Of a stretch of DNA of 64,000 nucleotides, positions 27,274 to 36,827 are shown piece by piece. The position numbers were made by a program, and so were the translations under genes. The first letter of the stretch is position 1, and every line of letters starts with the position of its first letter. Where the stretch lies: assembly GCF_000934685.1 (NCBI RefSeq), contig NZ_JYNQ01000001.1, positions 1,662,501 through 1,726,500 of the forward strand. Reading direction: 5' to 3'. The notes beneath the pieces were generated by a model, which searched no databases, had not been told where the DNA came from, and saw only the letters and a list, made by a program, of their open reading frames with translations. The stretch comes from Lacinutrix sp. Hel_I_90. GTDB taxonomy: Bacteria > Bacteroidota > Bacteroidia > Flavobacteriales > Flavobacteriaceae.

Positions 27274-28539
27274 ATGTATTTTAGCACAAAGCATTTTATC
27301 AAGTTGAATTCACTCTACTCATTAGGTATTTATTTCGCCAGTTATATACTGAAAATCATTGCATTATTTAATAAAAAGATAAAACTTGGCGTCGAAGGCA
27401 GAAGTAAAACTTTTGAAATTTTAAAACAACACATTTCTCAAACTGACAAAACACTATGGTTTCATTGTGCTTCTTTGGGAGAATATGAACAAGGCTTGCC
27501 CGTTTTTCAAGAACTTCGTAAAGATTTTCCTAATCATAAAATTGTTCTCAGCTTTTTTTCTCCCTCTGGTTATGAAATCCGTAAAAACAGCCCCATTGCA
27601 GATGTTGTAGTCTATTTACCTTTAGACACTAAAAAAAATGCCAAACGTTTTTTAGACTTTGTGCATCCAGAATTAACCATTTTTGTTAAATATGAGATCT
27701 GGCCTAATCTTTTGAACGCATTAAAAAACAGGCAGTTAAAAGCGATTTTAATTTCGGCTGTTTTCAGAAAAAACCAGTCCTTTTTTAATTGGTATGGCAA
27801 ATATACGCGTCAAGCTTTGTTTGCATTCGAACATATTTTTACCCAAAATAAAAGTTCTGAAGTGTTATTAAAAACTATTGGGTATGACTCTGTTTCTATT
27901 TCAGGTGATACACGATTTGATCGGGTTACCAATCAACTTCAACAAAACAATACTATTGACTTTCTTGAAGCCTTTAAACAAAATAAGCTATGTATCGTGG
28001 TTGGCAGTTCTTGGCCAGAAGACGAAAAATTAATTATAGACTACATTAATAAAGAAGCTCCTAGCGACTTAAAATTTATTATCGCCCCTCACAATATTAA
28101 GTCGAATCAAATTCAGCAATTAAAAAAAAGCATAAAGAAACCGTGCGTATTGTTTTCCGAGATGGACGGTGTAAAACTAGAGCATTATCAAGTCTTTATA
28201 ATGGACACTATTGGTTTATTGAGTAAAACATATCGTTACGCAGATATTGCCTACATAGGTGGCGCCATTGGAACAACAGGTTTACACAACACCTTAGAAG
28301 CCGCAGCCTTTGGGATTCCTATTATTATAGGAGACAAGCATTATAATTTTCCTGAAGCCCAAGCGATGATTGACAATAAAGGGATGCTTAGTGTGTCAAA
28401 CCAACAAGAATTAAATAGTGCTCTTAATCTGTTGATTGATAATACTGTTAAAAGAAAAAATTATGGCAAAAACAATTTTGAATATATTCAAAAAAACAGA
28501 GGGGCTGTAATTAGAATTCTAGCGTATTTACGTAAATAA
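27274..28539 (+). CDS. waaA: 3-deoxy-D-manno-octulosonic acid (Kdo) transferase
   Basis: 421 residues from the ATG at 27274. An alternative TTG start at 27304 would give the family-like beginning LNSLYSLGIYFASYILKI. WaaA/KdtA moves Kdo from CMP-Kdo onto lipid A in the inner membrane. It has an N-terminal membrane anchor (about 11-31), then two Rossmann-like GT-B domains: LWFHCASLGEYEQGLPVF carries the catalytic Glu, and GGAIGTTGLHNTLEAAAFGIPII is the donor-binding motif. The two-domain pattern is complete. It is divergently transcribed from the sugar aminotransferase. Confidence 0.93.
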   Translation: MYFSTKHFIKLNSLYSLGIYFASYILKIIALFNKKIKLGVEGRSKTFEILKQHISQTDKTLWFHCASLGEYEQGLPVFQELRKDFPNHKIVLSFFSPSGYEIRKNSPIADVVVYLPLDTKKNAKRFLDFVHPELTIFVKYEIWPNLLNALKNRQLKAILISAVFRKNQSFFNWYGKYTRQALFAFEHIFTQNKSSEVLLKTIGYDSVSISGDTRFDRVTNQLQQNNTIDFLEAFKQNKLCIVVGSSWPEDEKLIIDYINKEAPSDLKFIIAPHNIKSNQIQQLKKSIKKPCVLFSEMDGVKLEHYQVFIMDTIGLLSKTYRYADIAYIGGAIGTTGLHNTLEAAAFGIPIIIGDKHYNFPEAQAMIDNKGMLSVSNQQELNSALNLLIDNTVKRKNYGKNNFEYIQKNRGAVIRILAYLRK

Positions 28540-28572
28540 TTTTAAACTTATTCTATAAATAATGTAAATAAG

Positions 28573-28604
28573 TTGAATAAATATCGTTCAAAATGTTAAA
28601 TTTG
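28573..28604 (+). promoter_or_regulatory. Promoter of the small acidic lipoprotein
   Basis: TTG (28573-28575), a 21-nt spacer and TAAATTTG (28597-28604), a full -33/-7 match for Bacteroidota sigma-A. The ATG is 31 nt further on. Confidence 0.65.
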
Positions 28605-28635
28605 CATCTTAATAAGAACTTTAAACCCAAAACGA

Positions 28636-28905
28636 ATGAAGAAATTAGTATTAAGCGCAGCTTTATTATTAGCATTAAGCGCATCATTTACATCATGTAG
28701 AGAAGAAGACAAAAAAGACGCTGAAAATGCAATGGAGAATACAGGTGATGCCATTGAAAATGCTGCTGAGGAGACTGAAGAAGCTGTTGAAGGTGGATTC
28801 GAAGCTACTGGTAAAGCTATTGACGATGCCGTAAATGAAACTGAAGAAGCAGGAGAGTCTATTAAAGATGCTGTTAATGAAGCAACAGACGACGATAACA
28901 ACTAA
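28636..28905 (+). CDS. Small acidic repeat lipoprotein
   Basis: 89 residues. The signal ends in the lipobox SFTSC (Cys21). The mature part is very acidic and low in complexity: imperfect repeats of about 11 residues (ENAMENTGDAIENAAEETEEA, FEATGKAIDDAVNETEEAG) that read as amphipathic helix. Similar small lipoproteins are frequent in flavobacteria without known function. It has its own promoter and terminator, so it is a one-gene unit. The reverse strand is also open over this region, but that is a compositional shadow. Confidence 0.8.
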   Translation: MKKLVLSAALLLALSASFTSCREEDKKDAENAMENTGDAIENAAEETEEAVEGGFEATGKAIDDAVNETEEAGESIKDAVNEATDDDNN

Positions 28906-28930
28906 ATAAAATTCTATTTTGAATTATTAA

Positions 28931-28957
28931 ACTCAGCCCATTGGCTGAGTTTTTTTA
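28931..28957 (+). terminator. Terminator after the acidic lipoprotein
   Basis: ACTCAGCC (28931-28938) and GGCTGAGT (28943-28950), followed by T7. Confidence 0.85.
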
Positions 28958-29027
28958 TGCTCAAAAAACCTGAAATTTATTTACTTTAAGAACTTATAAA
29001 AAATTAAAAAACTCATAGGGAATTGAT

Positions 29028-29035
29028 TAACTTTG
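29028..29035 (+). promoter_or_regulatory. -7 box close to the DUF255 start
   Basis: TAACTTTG, a full TAnnTTTG match, lies 6 nt before the ATG at 29042. It predicts a very short or absent leader. Confidence 0.5.
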
Positions 29036-29041
29036 AATATT

Positions 29042-31141
29042 ATGAAAAATTTTCATCTTCTTTTTCTCTTATTTTCACTTTATAGCTGCGCGCAAACAAA
29101 AACAGATATGCCAAAATACACCAATAATTTAATCCATGAAACCAGCCCATACTTATTGCAACACGCTCATAATCCTGTAGCTTGGAACGCCTGGAATGAA
29201 GAGACTTTAGAAGCCGCTAAACAAAGTAAAAAACTACTCTTAATTAGCGTAGGTTATGCGGCTTGCCATTGGTGTCACGTTATGGAACACGAAAGCTTTG
29301 AGGATGAAGAAGTCGCTAAAGTCATGAATGCTCATTTTGTGAATATTAAAGTGGACAGAGAAGAGCGGCCCGATGTTGACCAGGTATACATGAATGCGGT
29401 CCAAATTATGACTGGAAGTGGTGGCTGGCCCATGAACGTCATTGCATTACCAGATGGAAGACCCGTTTGGGGCGGTACCTATTTTAAAAAAGAACAATGG
29501 GTAAATGCTTTAGAACAAATTGCAGCTTTGTATGCTAAGCAACCTGAAAAATTAGAGGAGTATGCTACCAAATTAGAGCAGGGCATGAAAGCTATGGATG
29601 TCATTAACATCAATACTGAAACTCCTGATTTTGACACGCCTTTTGTTGCTAGTATTATTAAAGAATGGTCAAGATACTTTGATACCAATAACGGAGGCAT
29701 TGGAAACGCACCAAAGTTTATGATGCCCAATAACTATCAATTTTTAATGCGCTATGGCTATCAATACGACAACCCAAAAGTTTCAGAATTTGTAAATACA
29801 ACTCTAACAAATATGGCTTATGGTGGTATTTATGATCAGATAGGTGGTGGGTTTTCTCGCTATTCTGTGGATGACAAATGGCACGTGCCTCATTTTGAGA
29901 AAATGCTTTATGACAATGGTCAACTGGTAAGCTTATATTCAGACGCCTATGCACTAACGAAGAACCTTTTGTATAAAAAAGTAGTCATTGAAACCCTTGA
30001 ATTTATAGCCCGTGAATTAACCGATACCTCTGGTGGTTTTTACTCTTCTCTAGATGCAGACAGCTTGACAGAAGCCGGAGTACTAGAAGAAGGCGCCTAT
30101 TACGTGTGGACCAAAGAAGCATTAAAAGCGGTTTTAGCAGCCGATTTTGAGCTGTTTTCCGAGTACTATAATGTTAATGGCTATGGGTATTGGGAACATA
30201 AAAATTATGTATTAATTAGAAAAGATAGTGATCAAGACTTTGTCTCTGAGCATTCCATCACAATGGAAACGCTTCAAAACAAAAAAAGCGCCTGGAAATC
30301 AAAATTATTAAAGGAAAGAGACAAAAAAGAGCGCCCACGATTAGACGATAAAATATTAACATCATGGAATGCTTTAATGCTGAAGGGCTACATAGATGCC
30401 TACCGTGTTTTAGGAAATGACACTTATTTAGAAACTGCACTAAAAAATGCTAATTTTATAATAAACAACCAACTAAAAGAAGATGGCAGCTTATTTCATA
30501 ATTACAAAAATGGAAAAGCCTCTATCTCTGGGTTTTTAGAAGATTATGCTACTACAGCGGAAGCATTTATAGCCTTATATGAAGTTACTTTAGACGAACA
30601 ATGGCTTAAAACTGCCAAAGCATTAACCGATTATACTTTTGATGCCTTTTACAACGAATCCAGTCAATTATTCCAATTTACTTCAAAGAAAGAGCAAGCG
30701 CTTGTTGTAAAAACGTTTGAATATCGTGACAATGTCATTCCTGCCAGTAATTCTATTATGGCTAAAACCCTTTTTAAGTTATCTCATTATTTTGAAAACC
30801 AATATTATTACAAAGTTGCTACAGCAATGCTTCATAATGTAAAACCAGAAATGAGCAAGTATGGTTCTGCTTTCTCAAACTGGTTAGATTTAATGCTCAA
30901 TTACACCCTACCCTTTTATGAGGTTGCTATTGTAGGTAAAGATGCAATGGCTAAAATTTCAGAGCTTAACACGCACTACCTTCCTAACAAAATTGTGGTA
31001 GGAAGTAGAGGTGAAAACGAATTACCTCTTCTTAAAAATAGATTTTCAGAAGGCAAAACCTTTATTTATGTTTGTGAAAATAGTGCCTGTAAATTACCGA
31101 CAACTGAAACAGAAGAAGCTATTAATATAATAACACATTAA
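29042..31141 (+). CDS. DUF255 thioredoxin-like / (alpha/alpha)6 barrel protein (YyaL type), lipoprotein
   Basis: 699 residues from the ATG at 29042, which starts the signal [16 protein letters not shown] (lipobox LYSC). Residues 28-190 are the DUF255 thioredoxin-fold domain, with [16 protein letters not shown] and a CxxC in [17 protein letters not shown], then [20 protein letters not shown]. The rest (about 190-690) is a six-hairpin, glycosidase-like alpha/alpha barrel seen in YyaL and SPATA20 homologues ([44 protein letters not shown]-like segment [12 protein letters not shown]). The function of the family is unresolved. It is followed after 1 nt by a DUF1304 gene. Confidence 0.9.
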   Translation: MKNFHLLFLLFSLYSCAQTKTDMPKYTNNLIHETSPYLLQHAHNPVAWNAWNEETLEAAKQSKKLLLISVGYAACHWCHVMEHESFEDEEVAKVMNAHFVNIKVDREERPDVDQVYMNAVQIMTGSGGWPMNVIALPDGRPVWGGTYFKKEQWVNALEQIAALYAKQPEKLEEYATKLEQGMKAMDVININTETPDFDTPFVASIIKEWSRYFDTNNGGIGNAPKFMMPNNYQFLMRYGYQYDNPKVSEFVNTTLTNMAYGGIYDQIGGGFSRYSVDDKWHVPHFEKMLYDNGQLVSLYSDAYALTKNLLYKKVVIETLEFIARELTDTSGGFYSSLDADSLTEAGVLEEGAYYVWTKEALKAVLAADFELFSEYYNVNGYGYWEHKNYVLIRKDSDQDFVSEHSITMETLQNKKSAWKSKLLKERDKKERPRLDDKILTSWNALMLKGYIDAYRVLGNDTYLETALKNANFIINNQLKEDGSLFHNYKNGKASISGFLEDYATTAEAFIALYEVTLDEQWLKTAKALTDYTFDAFYNESSQLFQFTSKKEQALVVKTFEYRDNVIPASNSIMAKTLFKLSHYFENQYYYKVATAMLHNVKPEMSKYGSAFSNWLDLMLNYTLPFYEVAIVGKDAMAKISELNTHYLPNKIVVGSRGENELPLLKNRFSEGKTFIYVCENSACKLPTTETEEAINIITH

Positions 31142-31142
31142 A

Positions 31143-31499
31143 ATGAAAATCATCACAATAATTCTGGTTCTTTTTGTGGCCTTCGAACATTTTTATTTTT
31201 TAATTTTGGAAATGTTTTTATGGACCAAACCAAGAACAATGAAAGCCTTTGGAACAAAAAGCAAGCAGTTTGCTGAAGACACTAAAGTACTTGCCGCAAA
31301 TCAGGGTTTGTATAATGGGATTTTAGCTTCAGGCTTACTTTTTTCCTTAATTACTAAGGATTTAGGAGTCGCTATTTTCTTTTTAGCATGTATCATTATC
31401 GCTGGGATTTATGGGGCTTATTCAACTAAAAAAATAAAATTATTTTACATACAGGCAATTCCTGCAACTGCTGCTTTAATAACAATACTACTTAACTAA
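31143..31499 (+). CDS. DUF1304 membrane protein
   Basis: 118 residues with four membrane helices (about 3-22, 53-72, 77-93, 100-117). Family marks are EHFYFLILEMFLWTKPRTMKAFG and LAANQGLYNGILASGL. DUF1304 proteins are small integral membrane proteins of unknown function. It starts 1 nt after the DUF255 stop and is followed 17 nt on by an MscS gene, so the three probably form one transcript. Confidence 0.88.
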   Translation: MKIITIILVLFVAFEHFYFLILEMFLWTKPRTMKAFGTKSKQFAEDTKVLAANQGLYNGILASGLLFSLITKDLGVAIFFLACIIIAGIYGAYSTKKIKLFYIQAIPATAALITILLN

Positions 31500-31516
31500 A
31501 AAACAATAAAAAAACT

Positions 31517-32329
31517 ATGGATTTACAAAAATGGATTGATAAAGGTTACGACATTATTGTCGAATATGCTCCAAAGGTATTGCTAGCGATCGTCATCTGG
31601 ATTGTTGGTGCATTTGTACTAAAATACCTAAAAAAAGGGGTCGCTAAAGCGATGGACAAGTCTAATTACGACATCGGTCTTAAGAAATTCTTGCTCAATT
31701 TAATTGGTTGGGGTCTTAAAATTGTTTTAATCGTTATTATACTAGGCACTGTAGGAGTAGAGACCACGTCTCTGGCAGCCATAATTGCTGCAGCTGGTTT
31801 AGCTATTGGCCTGGCATTGCAAGGTTCGCTGGCTAATTTCGCTGGTGGTGTTTTAATTATGATTTTTAAACCTTTTAAAATTGGAGATTTTATTAAAGCC
31901 CAAGGAGAAACGGGGACTGTAAAACAAATAGAAATTTTTACCACTAAATTATTGACTCCAGATAATAAAGAGGTTATTATCCCTAATGGAAGTTTATCTA
32001 ATGGAACGATTACCAACTATTCTACTGAAGCGACCCGCCGCGTAGATGTTACTTTTGGTGTAGGCTATGATTCAGATATTAAAACCACTAAAGAAGTCAT
32101 CCAAAAGGTTATCCATGGTAATGCGCTTATCTTAGAAGAACCAGCGCCAGCAATAAACGTTTCAGAATTAGGCGATAGTTCTATCAATTTCTTCACACGT
32201 GTTTGGGTTAATAAAGAGGATTATTGGGCGATTCATTTTTATATGATCGAGCAAACTAAAGAAGCTTTAGATGCTGCTGGAATTGATATTCCTTATCCAC
32301 ACCGCGTTCAAATACAAAAGCAAGGCTAA
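31517..32329 (+). CDS. Small-conductance mechanosensitive channel (MscS)
   Basis: 270 residues, close to E. coli MscS in length. Three membrane helices precede the beta domain. The pore helix TM3 is clear: AAAGLAIGLALQGSLANFAGGVLIMIFKPFKIGDFI with its Gly/Ala ridge. The cytosolic vestibule shows IPNGSLSNGTITNYS and VTFGVGYDSDI. It opens under membrane tension to release solutes on hypo-osmotic shock. Its stop codon overlaps that of the convergent tsaB by 4 nt. Confidence 0.93.
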   Translation: MDLQKWIDKGYDIIVEYAPKVLLAIVIWIVGAFVLKYLKKGVAKAMDKSNYDIGLKKFLLNLIGWGLKIVLIVIILGTVGVETTSLAAIIAAAGLAIGLALQGSLANFAGGVLIMIFKPFKIGDFIKAQGETGTVKQIEIFTTKLLTPDNKEVIIPNGSLSNGTITNYSTEATRRVDVTFGVGYDSDIKTTKEVIQKVIHGNALILEEPAPAINVSELGDSSINFFTRVWVNKEDYWAIHFYMIEQTKEALDAAGIDIPYPHRVQIQKQG

Positions 32330-33003
32330 GCCTTAGGTTTTGGTTTTAAAGCCACAAAATCTTTTAAATAATAAGGTTCAAAATAAGCGACATCTTCGGT
32401 GTCGTTTTTTTTGTATTTGGTATAAGCGATAAGACTCATTTCATTTGCTGAAGGCAACCTACCTTCAATAAAGGTTGCGTTTTTATGTGTTATAAGGGCC
32501 TTCGTTTTTTCAACACCATTCCCAATAAAATAGCCTGTTTCAGATTGCAAATAGTCCTGAAAAGATTGTGCGTCTAGAATTTGGGCTTCAATTGCACGTA
32601 ATAGCTTATAGTCCTTTGAAAATATCGCAGAATAGACTTCCATACGTCTCGCATCGAGCATGGGAATAATAATTCCGTTGGTAACCTTAACCTGATGTGC
32701 TAAAGCTTCTAAGGTTGAAACAGCAATGAGCGGGATATCCAGCGCGTAGCACAAGCCCTTGGCTGCAGACACCCCAATACGCAAACCTGTATAAGATCCT
32801 GGGCCTTTGCTTACCGCAATAGCACTCAATTGTGACCGTTGTATATTAGCGTCTTTTAAAACGGCATCTATAAAAACATGTAAGCGTTCAGCATGCGAAT
32901 AGTTAGCACTGTAATCTTCTTTCAACAACAAAGTCTCTCCATCTTTCGATAAAGAGACTGAGCAATTTGTTGTTGCGGTTTCTATGCTTAAAATATAGGC
33001 CAA
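32326..33003 (-). CDS. tsaB: tRNA threonylcarbamoyladenosine biosynthesis protein TsaB
   Basis: 225 residues. An ASKHA-fold protein that pairs with TsaD and TsaE to add threonylcarbamoyl to A37 of ANN-decoding tRNAs. Motifs: ILSIETATTNCSVSLSKDG at the N-terminus, HAERLHVFIDAVL, and SKGPGSYTGLRIGVSAAKGL. It is encoded 6 nt past the TolC stop at the end of the export operon, so it may be cotranscribed from there. It is essential in most bacteria. Confidence 0.94.
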   Translation of the reverse strand: MAYILSIETATTNCSVSLSKDGETLLLKEDYSANYSHAERLHVFIDAVLKDANIQRSQLSAIAVSKGPGSYTGLRIGVSAAKGLCYALDIPLIAVSTLEALAHQVKVTNGIIIPMLDARRMEVYSAIFSKDYKLLRAIEAQILDAQSFQDYLQSETGYFIGNGVEKTKALITHKNATFIEGRLPSANEMSLIAYTKYKKNDTEDVAYFEPYYLKDFVALKPKPKA

Positions 33004-33009
33004 ATTATA

Positions 33010-34398
33010 TTATTCAGTAATTGGTTTATCAAGATAAAAATCTAATACTTTTGTTTTGAATACATAATTATATTTTGCATTCAAAAAAGAGGATTGCGCG
33101 TTAATGACGCGGTTTCTAACTTGTTCTAATTCAAAAGAAGTACTCACGCCTAGGTCATATTTTTCTTGTTCATTCTGAAACGCTAACTCTTGTGATTCCA
33201 AGGAGATTTTTGAAGCCTCATACTGAATCAATGATGCTTTTGCATCTGCAAACGCCTGTTCTATATTAGCACTTAAGGTTTGTTTCTGTGCATCTAAATC
33301 TAAAGCAATACGTTCTTTACTTATTTGAGCGCGTTTAACGTTTGCATCTGTTTTAAAACCATTAAATATTGGTATGCTCAAGCTAAAGCCAACATTATAT
33401 CCTAGGTTATTTTCAATTTGGTCTATAAAATCATTTTTTTGAGACACTATGATTGGTTCTCCAGTCGTGGCATCAATTCCTGTGATAATTTGAATAACAT
33501 CATCTTGCCCCTGTAAATGCTGATATGAAGTACTCGCACCACCTCCAAAAGACAACGTAGGATAGTAGGCACCTCTTGCAATTTGATAATTTAATTCTGC
33601 ATTTTCAATATTCAATTCAGCAATTTTAATCTCGGGTCTATTCACAACAGCATAGGATATTATTTCTCCAGAACTCTTATATGTTAAAACCGCATTTGTT
33701 AAATCTATATTTATTTCTTCAATATCAAAACCTTCCGCAGTAATTTGTAACAATTGCGCTAAACTTAGTAATGATAAGTCAACACTGTTTTGCGCATTAA
33801 CCAAGCGTTCATTATCTGCCGCTAACTGTGATTTAGAGACCAATAAATCTGCTCTAGCTCTCGCACCCGCATCGACTAAATTTTGTATCTGATCTAAACT
33901 TTTTTGGCTGATTACTATTTGTTCTTCTGCTAATTTTAAGGCCTCTTTATTAAATAGAATGTTCAAATAAGCATTCACCACATTTAATGAAATATTATTC
34001 TGTAATATATCTAATTGAATTTGGCTGGCTTGCACCCCTAACTCAGCTTGCTTGTGAAGATTAGTGTTTCTGAATCCATTAAAAAGTGTTACTCCTGTGT
34101 TTAAAGAAAACCCGTTCCCACGTGAATCTACAGAAATTCTACTACCATTTTGATCAATAAACGAACCAAAGTTCCAATTTTGAGAAGCATTACCATTCAA
34201 GGTAGGCAAAAAGTTTCCTTTAGCAGATTTTAAGTCTTGTTCAGCAATTTCTTTATCTAATAAGGTTTGTTTTATAGAAATATTGTTTTCCAAAGCATAG
34301 TCAACACTTTCCTTTAGCGACCAGTTCTTTTCTTGAGCGTTTCCTGAAAAACTTACTAGCGCTAGAACAGCTACTACTATAATATTATTTTTAATCAT
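33010..34398 (-). CDS. TolC-family outer-membrane efflux protein
   Basis: 462 residues from the ATG at 34396-34398, which follows the HlyD stop by 1 nt and gives a clean signal (MIKNNIIVVAVLALVSFSGNAQ). A start 15 nt further up would overlap the adaptor gene. Two outer-membrane-efflux repeats (about 25-230 and 250-460) form the long coiled helices and barrel strands, e.g. WSLKESVDYALENNISIKQ, NFLPTLNGNASQNWNFG and FSLSIPIFNGFKTDANVKRA. It trimerises as the outer-membrane duct for the MacAB-like pump encoded upstream. Confidence 0.93.
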   Translation of the reverse strand: MIKNNIIVVAVLALVSFSGNAQEKNWSLKESVDYALENNISIKQTLLDKEIAEQDLKSAKGNFLPTLNGNASQNWNFGSFIDQNGSRISVDSRGNGFSLNTGVTLFNGFRNTNLHKQAELGVQASQIQLDILQNNISLNVVNAYLNILFNKEALKLAEEQIVISQKSLDQIQNLVDAGARARADLLVSKSQLAADNERLVNAQNSVDLSLLSLAQLLQITAEGFDIEEINIDLTNAVLTYKSSGEIISYAVVNRPEIKIAELNIENAELNYQIARGAYYPTLSFGGGASTSYQHLQGQDDVIQIITGIDATTGEPIIVSQKNDFIDQIENNLGYNVGFSLSIPIFNGFKTDANVKRAQISKERIALDLDAQKQTLSANIEQAFADAKASLIQYEASKISLESQELAFQNEQEKYDLGVSTSFELEQVRNRVINAQSSFLNAKYNYVFKTKVLDFYLDKPITE

Positions 34399-34399
34399 A

Positions 34400-35515
34400 C
34401 TATTCTTCGTCATCGTTATCTTCTTTAGAGGCTTTGTTCCAAACCTTAATTTTATCTCCTTCTTTAACTCCTTCAGTTATTTCTACGTTAATACCATCAG
34501 ACAGACCTAATTCTACATTTTTCTTTTCATACTTGCCATCACCGGTCTTTAACTCAATAAAAGGTTTTTCAGTAATTCGGTTAAATTGAAGTAACGACTC
34601 TTTTATTACCAAAACACTGTCTTTACTTTCCATTTCAATTTCAGCATTCGCACTATAGCCGGCTCTAATTTTAGTCGACTGGTCTACTTCAACATCAGCC
34701 TTAATAGTAAATTGGACCGCACCATTCTCTTCCATCCCTTTAGGTGCTACAAACGTTAATTTTGCTGGAAATTCCTTTTCATTAATGGCCCCTAAAATAA
34801 CTTTTATTTCTTTACCTTCTTTCAGTTTTCCCACTTCAGCTTCATCTACTTTCCCTTCAAAGATCATTTTACTCATGTCTGCAATGGTCGCAATAGTAGT
34901 TCCCTCATTAAAGTTATTACTTTCAATAACCTGATCACCTTCACGAACAGGAATTTCTAAAATCGTACCTGCAATGAGCGCTATAATATTTGTGTTTGCA
35001 GAGCCACCACCAGATAAGGATCCTTTTCTAATAATCTGATAATTATTTTGTGCTTGCCTCAAGGTTTCATTGGCTTGATTTAATGCTAACTCATTATTAT
35101 CAAAATCCTGTCTAGAAATGACGCCTTTATCAAATAATGCTTTATTTCTATCATAAATCATTTTTGCATTATTATAGGCTATTTTAGCAGAAGCTATTTG
35201 CCCACTGGCACCTATTAAATTTTGCTCGTTCGGGACCACTCTAATTTTAGCAATAATATCGCCTTTTTTTACGATGTCTCCTTCTTCAACCATAATTTTA
35301 TCTATGATCCCAGAAATTTGTGGTTTTAATTCTACTTCTTCTTCAGGGTTTAATTTGCCTGTAGCGACAGTTTTTGTGTTAATTGAAGTATAAAACGGCT
35401 CTGCTGTTTTAAAATCTTCTACTGATTTTGAATTAGAATCTTTAAAATACTTTAACACGAATACAAGTGCTACTAGCAATCCTAATCCTACAATGATTTT
35501 TAATGCTTTTTTCAT
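34400..35515 (-). CDS. Periplasmic adaptor subunit (HlyD/MacA family)
   Basis: 371 residues. One N-terminal membrane anchor (5-22), then the lipoyl-like halves (LKPQISGIIDKIMVEEGDIVKKGDIIAKI and ILEIPVREGDQVIESN), a helical hairpin between them (QIASAKIAYNNAKMIYDRNKALFD) and beta-barrel and membrane-proximal domains. It bridges the inner-membrane ABC transporter and TolC. It ends with an acidic tail (KEDNDDEE). Part of a five-gene operon with two permeases, an ATPase and TolC. Confidence 0.93.
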   Translation of the reverse strand: MKKALKIIVGLGLLVALVFVLKYFKDSNSKSVEDFKTAEPFYTSINTKTVATGKLNPEEEVELKPQISGIIDKIMVEEGDIVKKGDIIAKIRVVPNEQNLIGASGQIASAKIAYNNAKMIYDRNKALFDKGVISRQDFDNNELALNQANETLRQAQNNYQIIRKGSLSGGGSANTNIIALIAGTILEIPVREGDQVIESNNFNEGTTIATIADMSKMIFEGKVDEAEVGKLKEGKEIKVILGAINEKEFPAKLTFVAPKGMEENGAVQFTIKADVEVDQSTKIRAGYSANAEIEMESKDSVLVIKESLLQFNRITEKPFIELKTGDGKYEKKNVELGLSDGINVEITEGVKEGDKIKVWNKASKEDNDDEE

Positions 35516-35580
35516 TTTTTAGTTTAATTTTCTCTGTTGATTTAAAAGCGACAATGCTTTCTTTTATTTTGATTGATTTA

Positions 35581-36825
35581 TTATTCTTCTCTTAAGGCGT
35601 CTATTGGTTTCACACTTGTGGCTTTAAAGGCAGGGATTAACCCAATTAATGTTCCTAAAACTACCAGTATGACCAATGCAATAAATACGACACTAATAGG
35701 AACGGATGCATTTACTAAAATCGCTTCATCTCCTTGACCGATCAAGGCATCAACAAGCATCAATAGCGATCCGCCACTAATGATTCCTAATAAACCTGCT
35801 ATCATGGTAATAAAAACAGCTTCTAAAATAACTTGTCTTTTGATCTCAAAAGGTGTGGCACCTAATGCACGACGTACACCAATTTCTTTTGTTCTTTCTT
35901 TTACAGTTATGAGTAAGATATTACCTATCGCAAATACGCCTGCAATTAGCGTTGCAATACCTACGAACCAGGTTAAAAACTGCATCCCTGAGAGGAAACC
36001 TGTTACTTTGGCAAATTCCTTTCCTAAATTAAAACTCCCAAAGGCACGATTATCTTTAGGGTGTACGTTATTAAGGTTTCTTAAAATCAATTTAGCATCA
36101 CTTTCAATTTGAGTGATGTCTGCCTCTGGCTTTCCAGTAATCATCATCCAACCGATGTTTTCTCCCATATTATAAATCTGTTGGAAGGTAGTGAATGGTA
36201 TATGCATGTCTTCCGTAGGCCCCATGTTAGCCTTTCCGGTTTCAAACATACCCACGACTTTAAAATTCATACCATTGAGCTGAATGTAGGTTCCTATCAT
36301 TTCCGCTTCTTTTTCAAAGAGTTGCTTATAGATTTCTTCAGAAATAACAACCACTTTCCTATTCTCGTCGATGTCGGTTTGATTGATGAAGCGCCCCCGC
36401 ATCATTTTCTTTTTCTGAACCTGATCGAGCAAAGGGTAATCACCAGCAACGCCAAAGTTTCCAGACAAGAAATTATGAACCACCAATGCTTGATTCCTAT
36501 TCCGAGGCACCACAAATTCAATGCCTTCCACATTCTCTTCTATCTTGTTGGCATCACTAATTTTCAATTGCACTTGTCTGCCTTCTTGAAAGCCTTTAAA
36601 CGGCTTACTCGTACTTTGTGCCCAAACGAAAACACTGTTCGTCGCAAAGCTACCAAATAACCTATTAAATGAGTTTTCTATACCGCGAGCAGAACCTAGT
36701 AACCCTATAAGTAATAAAATACCCCACCAAACACCAACCATCGTTAATCCTGTTCGCAGTTTGTTTTTACCCAAACTATCAAACACTTCCTGCCACGTAT
36801 CTCTTTCAAATATAAATAATCCCAT
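35581..36825 (-). CDS. MacB-type ABC transporter permease (second of pair)
   Basis: 414 residues. A membrane helix near the N-terminus (about 20-45, LRTGLTMVGVWWGILLLIGLL), a large periplasmic MacB_PCD domain (about 45-270) and three C-terminal FtsX helices (TWFVGIATLIAGVFAIGNILLI, then ERTKEIGVRRALGATPFEIKRQ as the coupling segment). MacB-type transporters push substrates outward from the periplasm rather than across the inner membrane. It is a paralogue of the next permease, so the pump is probably a heterodimer. The gene is 3 nt past its partner. Confidence 0.93.
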   Translation of the reverse strand: MGLFIFERDTWQEVFDSLGKNKLRTGLTMVGVWWGILLLIGLLGSARGIENSFNRLFGSFATNSVFVWAQSTSKPFKGFQEGRQVQLKISDANKIEENVEGIEFVVPRNRNQALVVHNFLSGNFGVAGDYPLLDQVQKKKMMRGRFINQTDIDENRKVVVISEEIYKQLFEKEAEMIGTYIQLNGMNFKVVGMFETGKANMGPTEDMHIPFTTFQQIYNMGENIGWMMITGKPEADITQIESDAKLILRNLNNVHPKDNRAFGSFNLGKEFAKVTGFLSGMQFLTWFVGIATLIAGVFAIGNILLITVKERTKEIGVRRALGATPFEIKRQVILEAVFITMIAGLLGIISGGSLLMLVDALIGQGDEAILVNASVPISVVFIALVILVVLGTLIGLIPAFKATSVKPIDALREE

Positions 36826-36827
36826 AA

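Noticed and set aside
28596-28901. Long Ser/Ala-rich reading frame opposite the small acidic lipoprotein
   Set aside because: It mirrors the repetitive acidic codons of the plus-strand gene, which has a promoter, lipobox and terminator.
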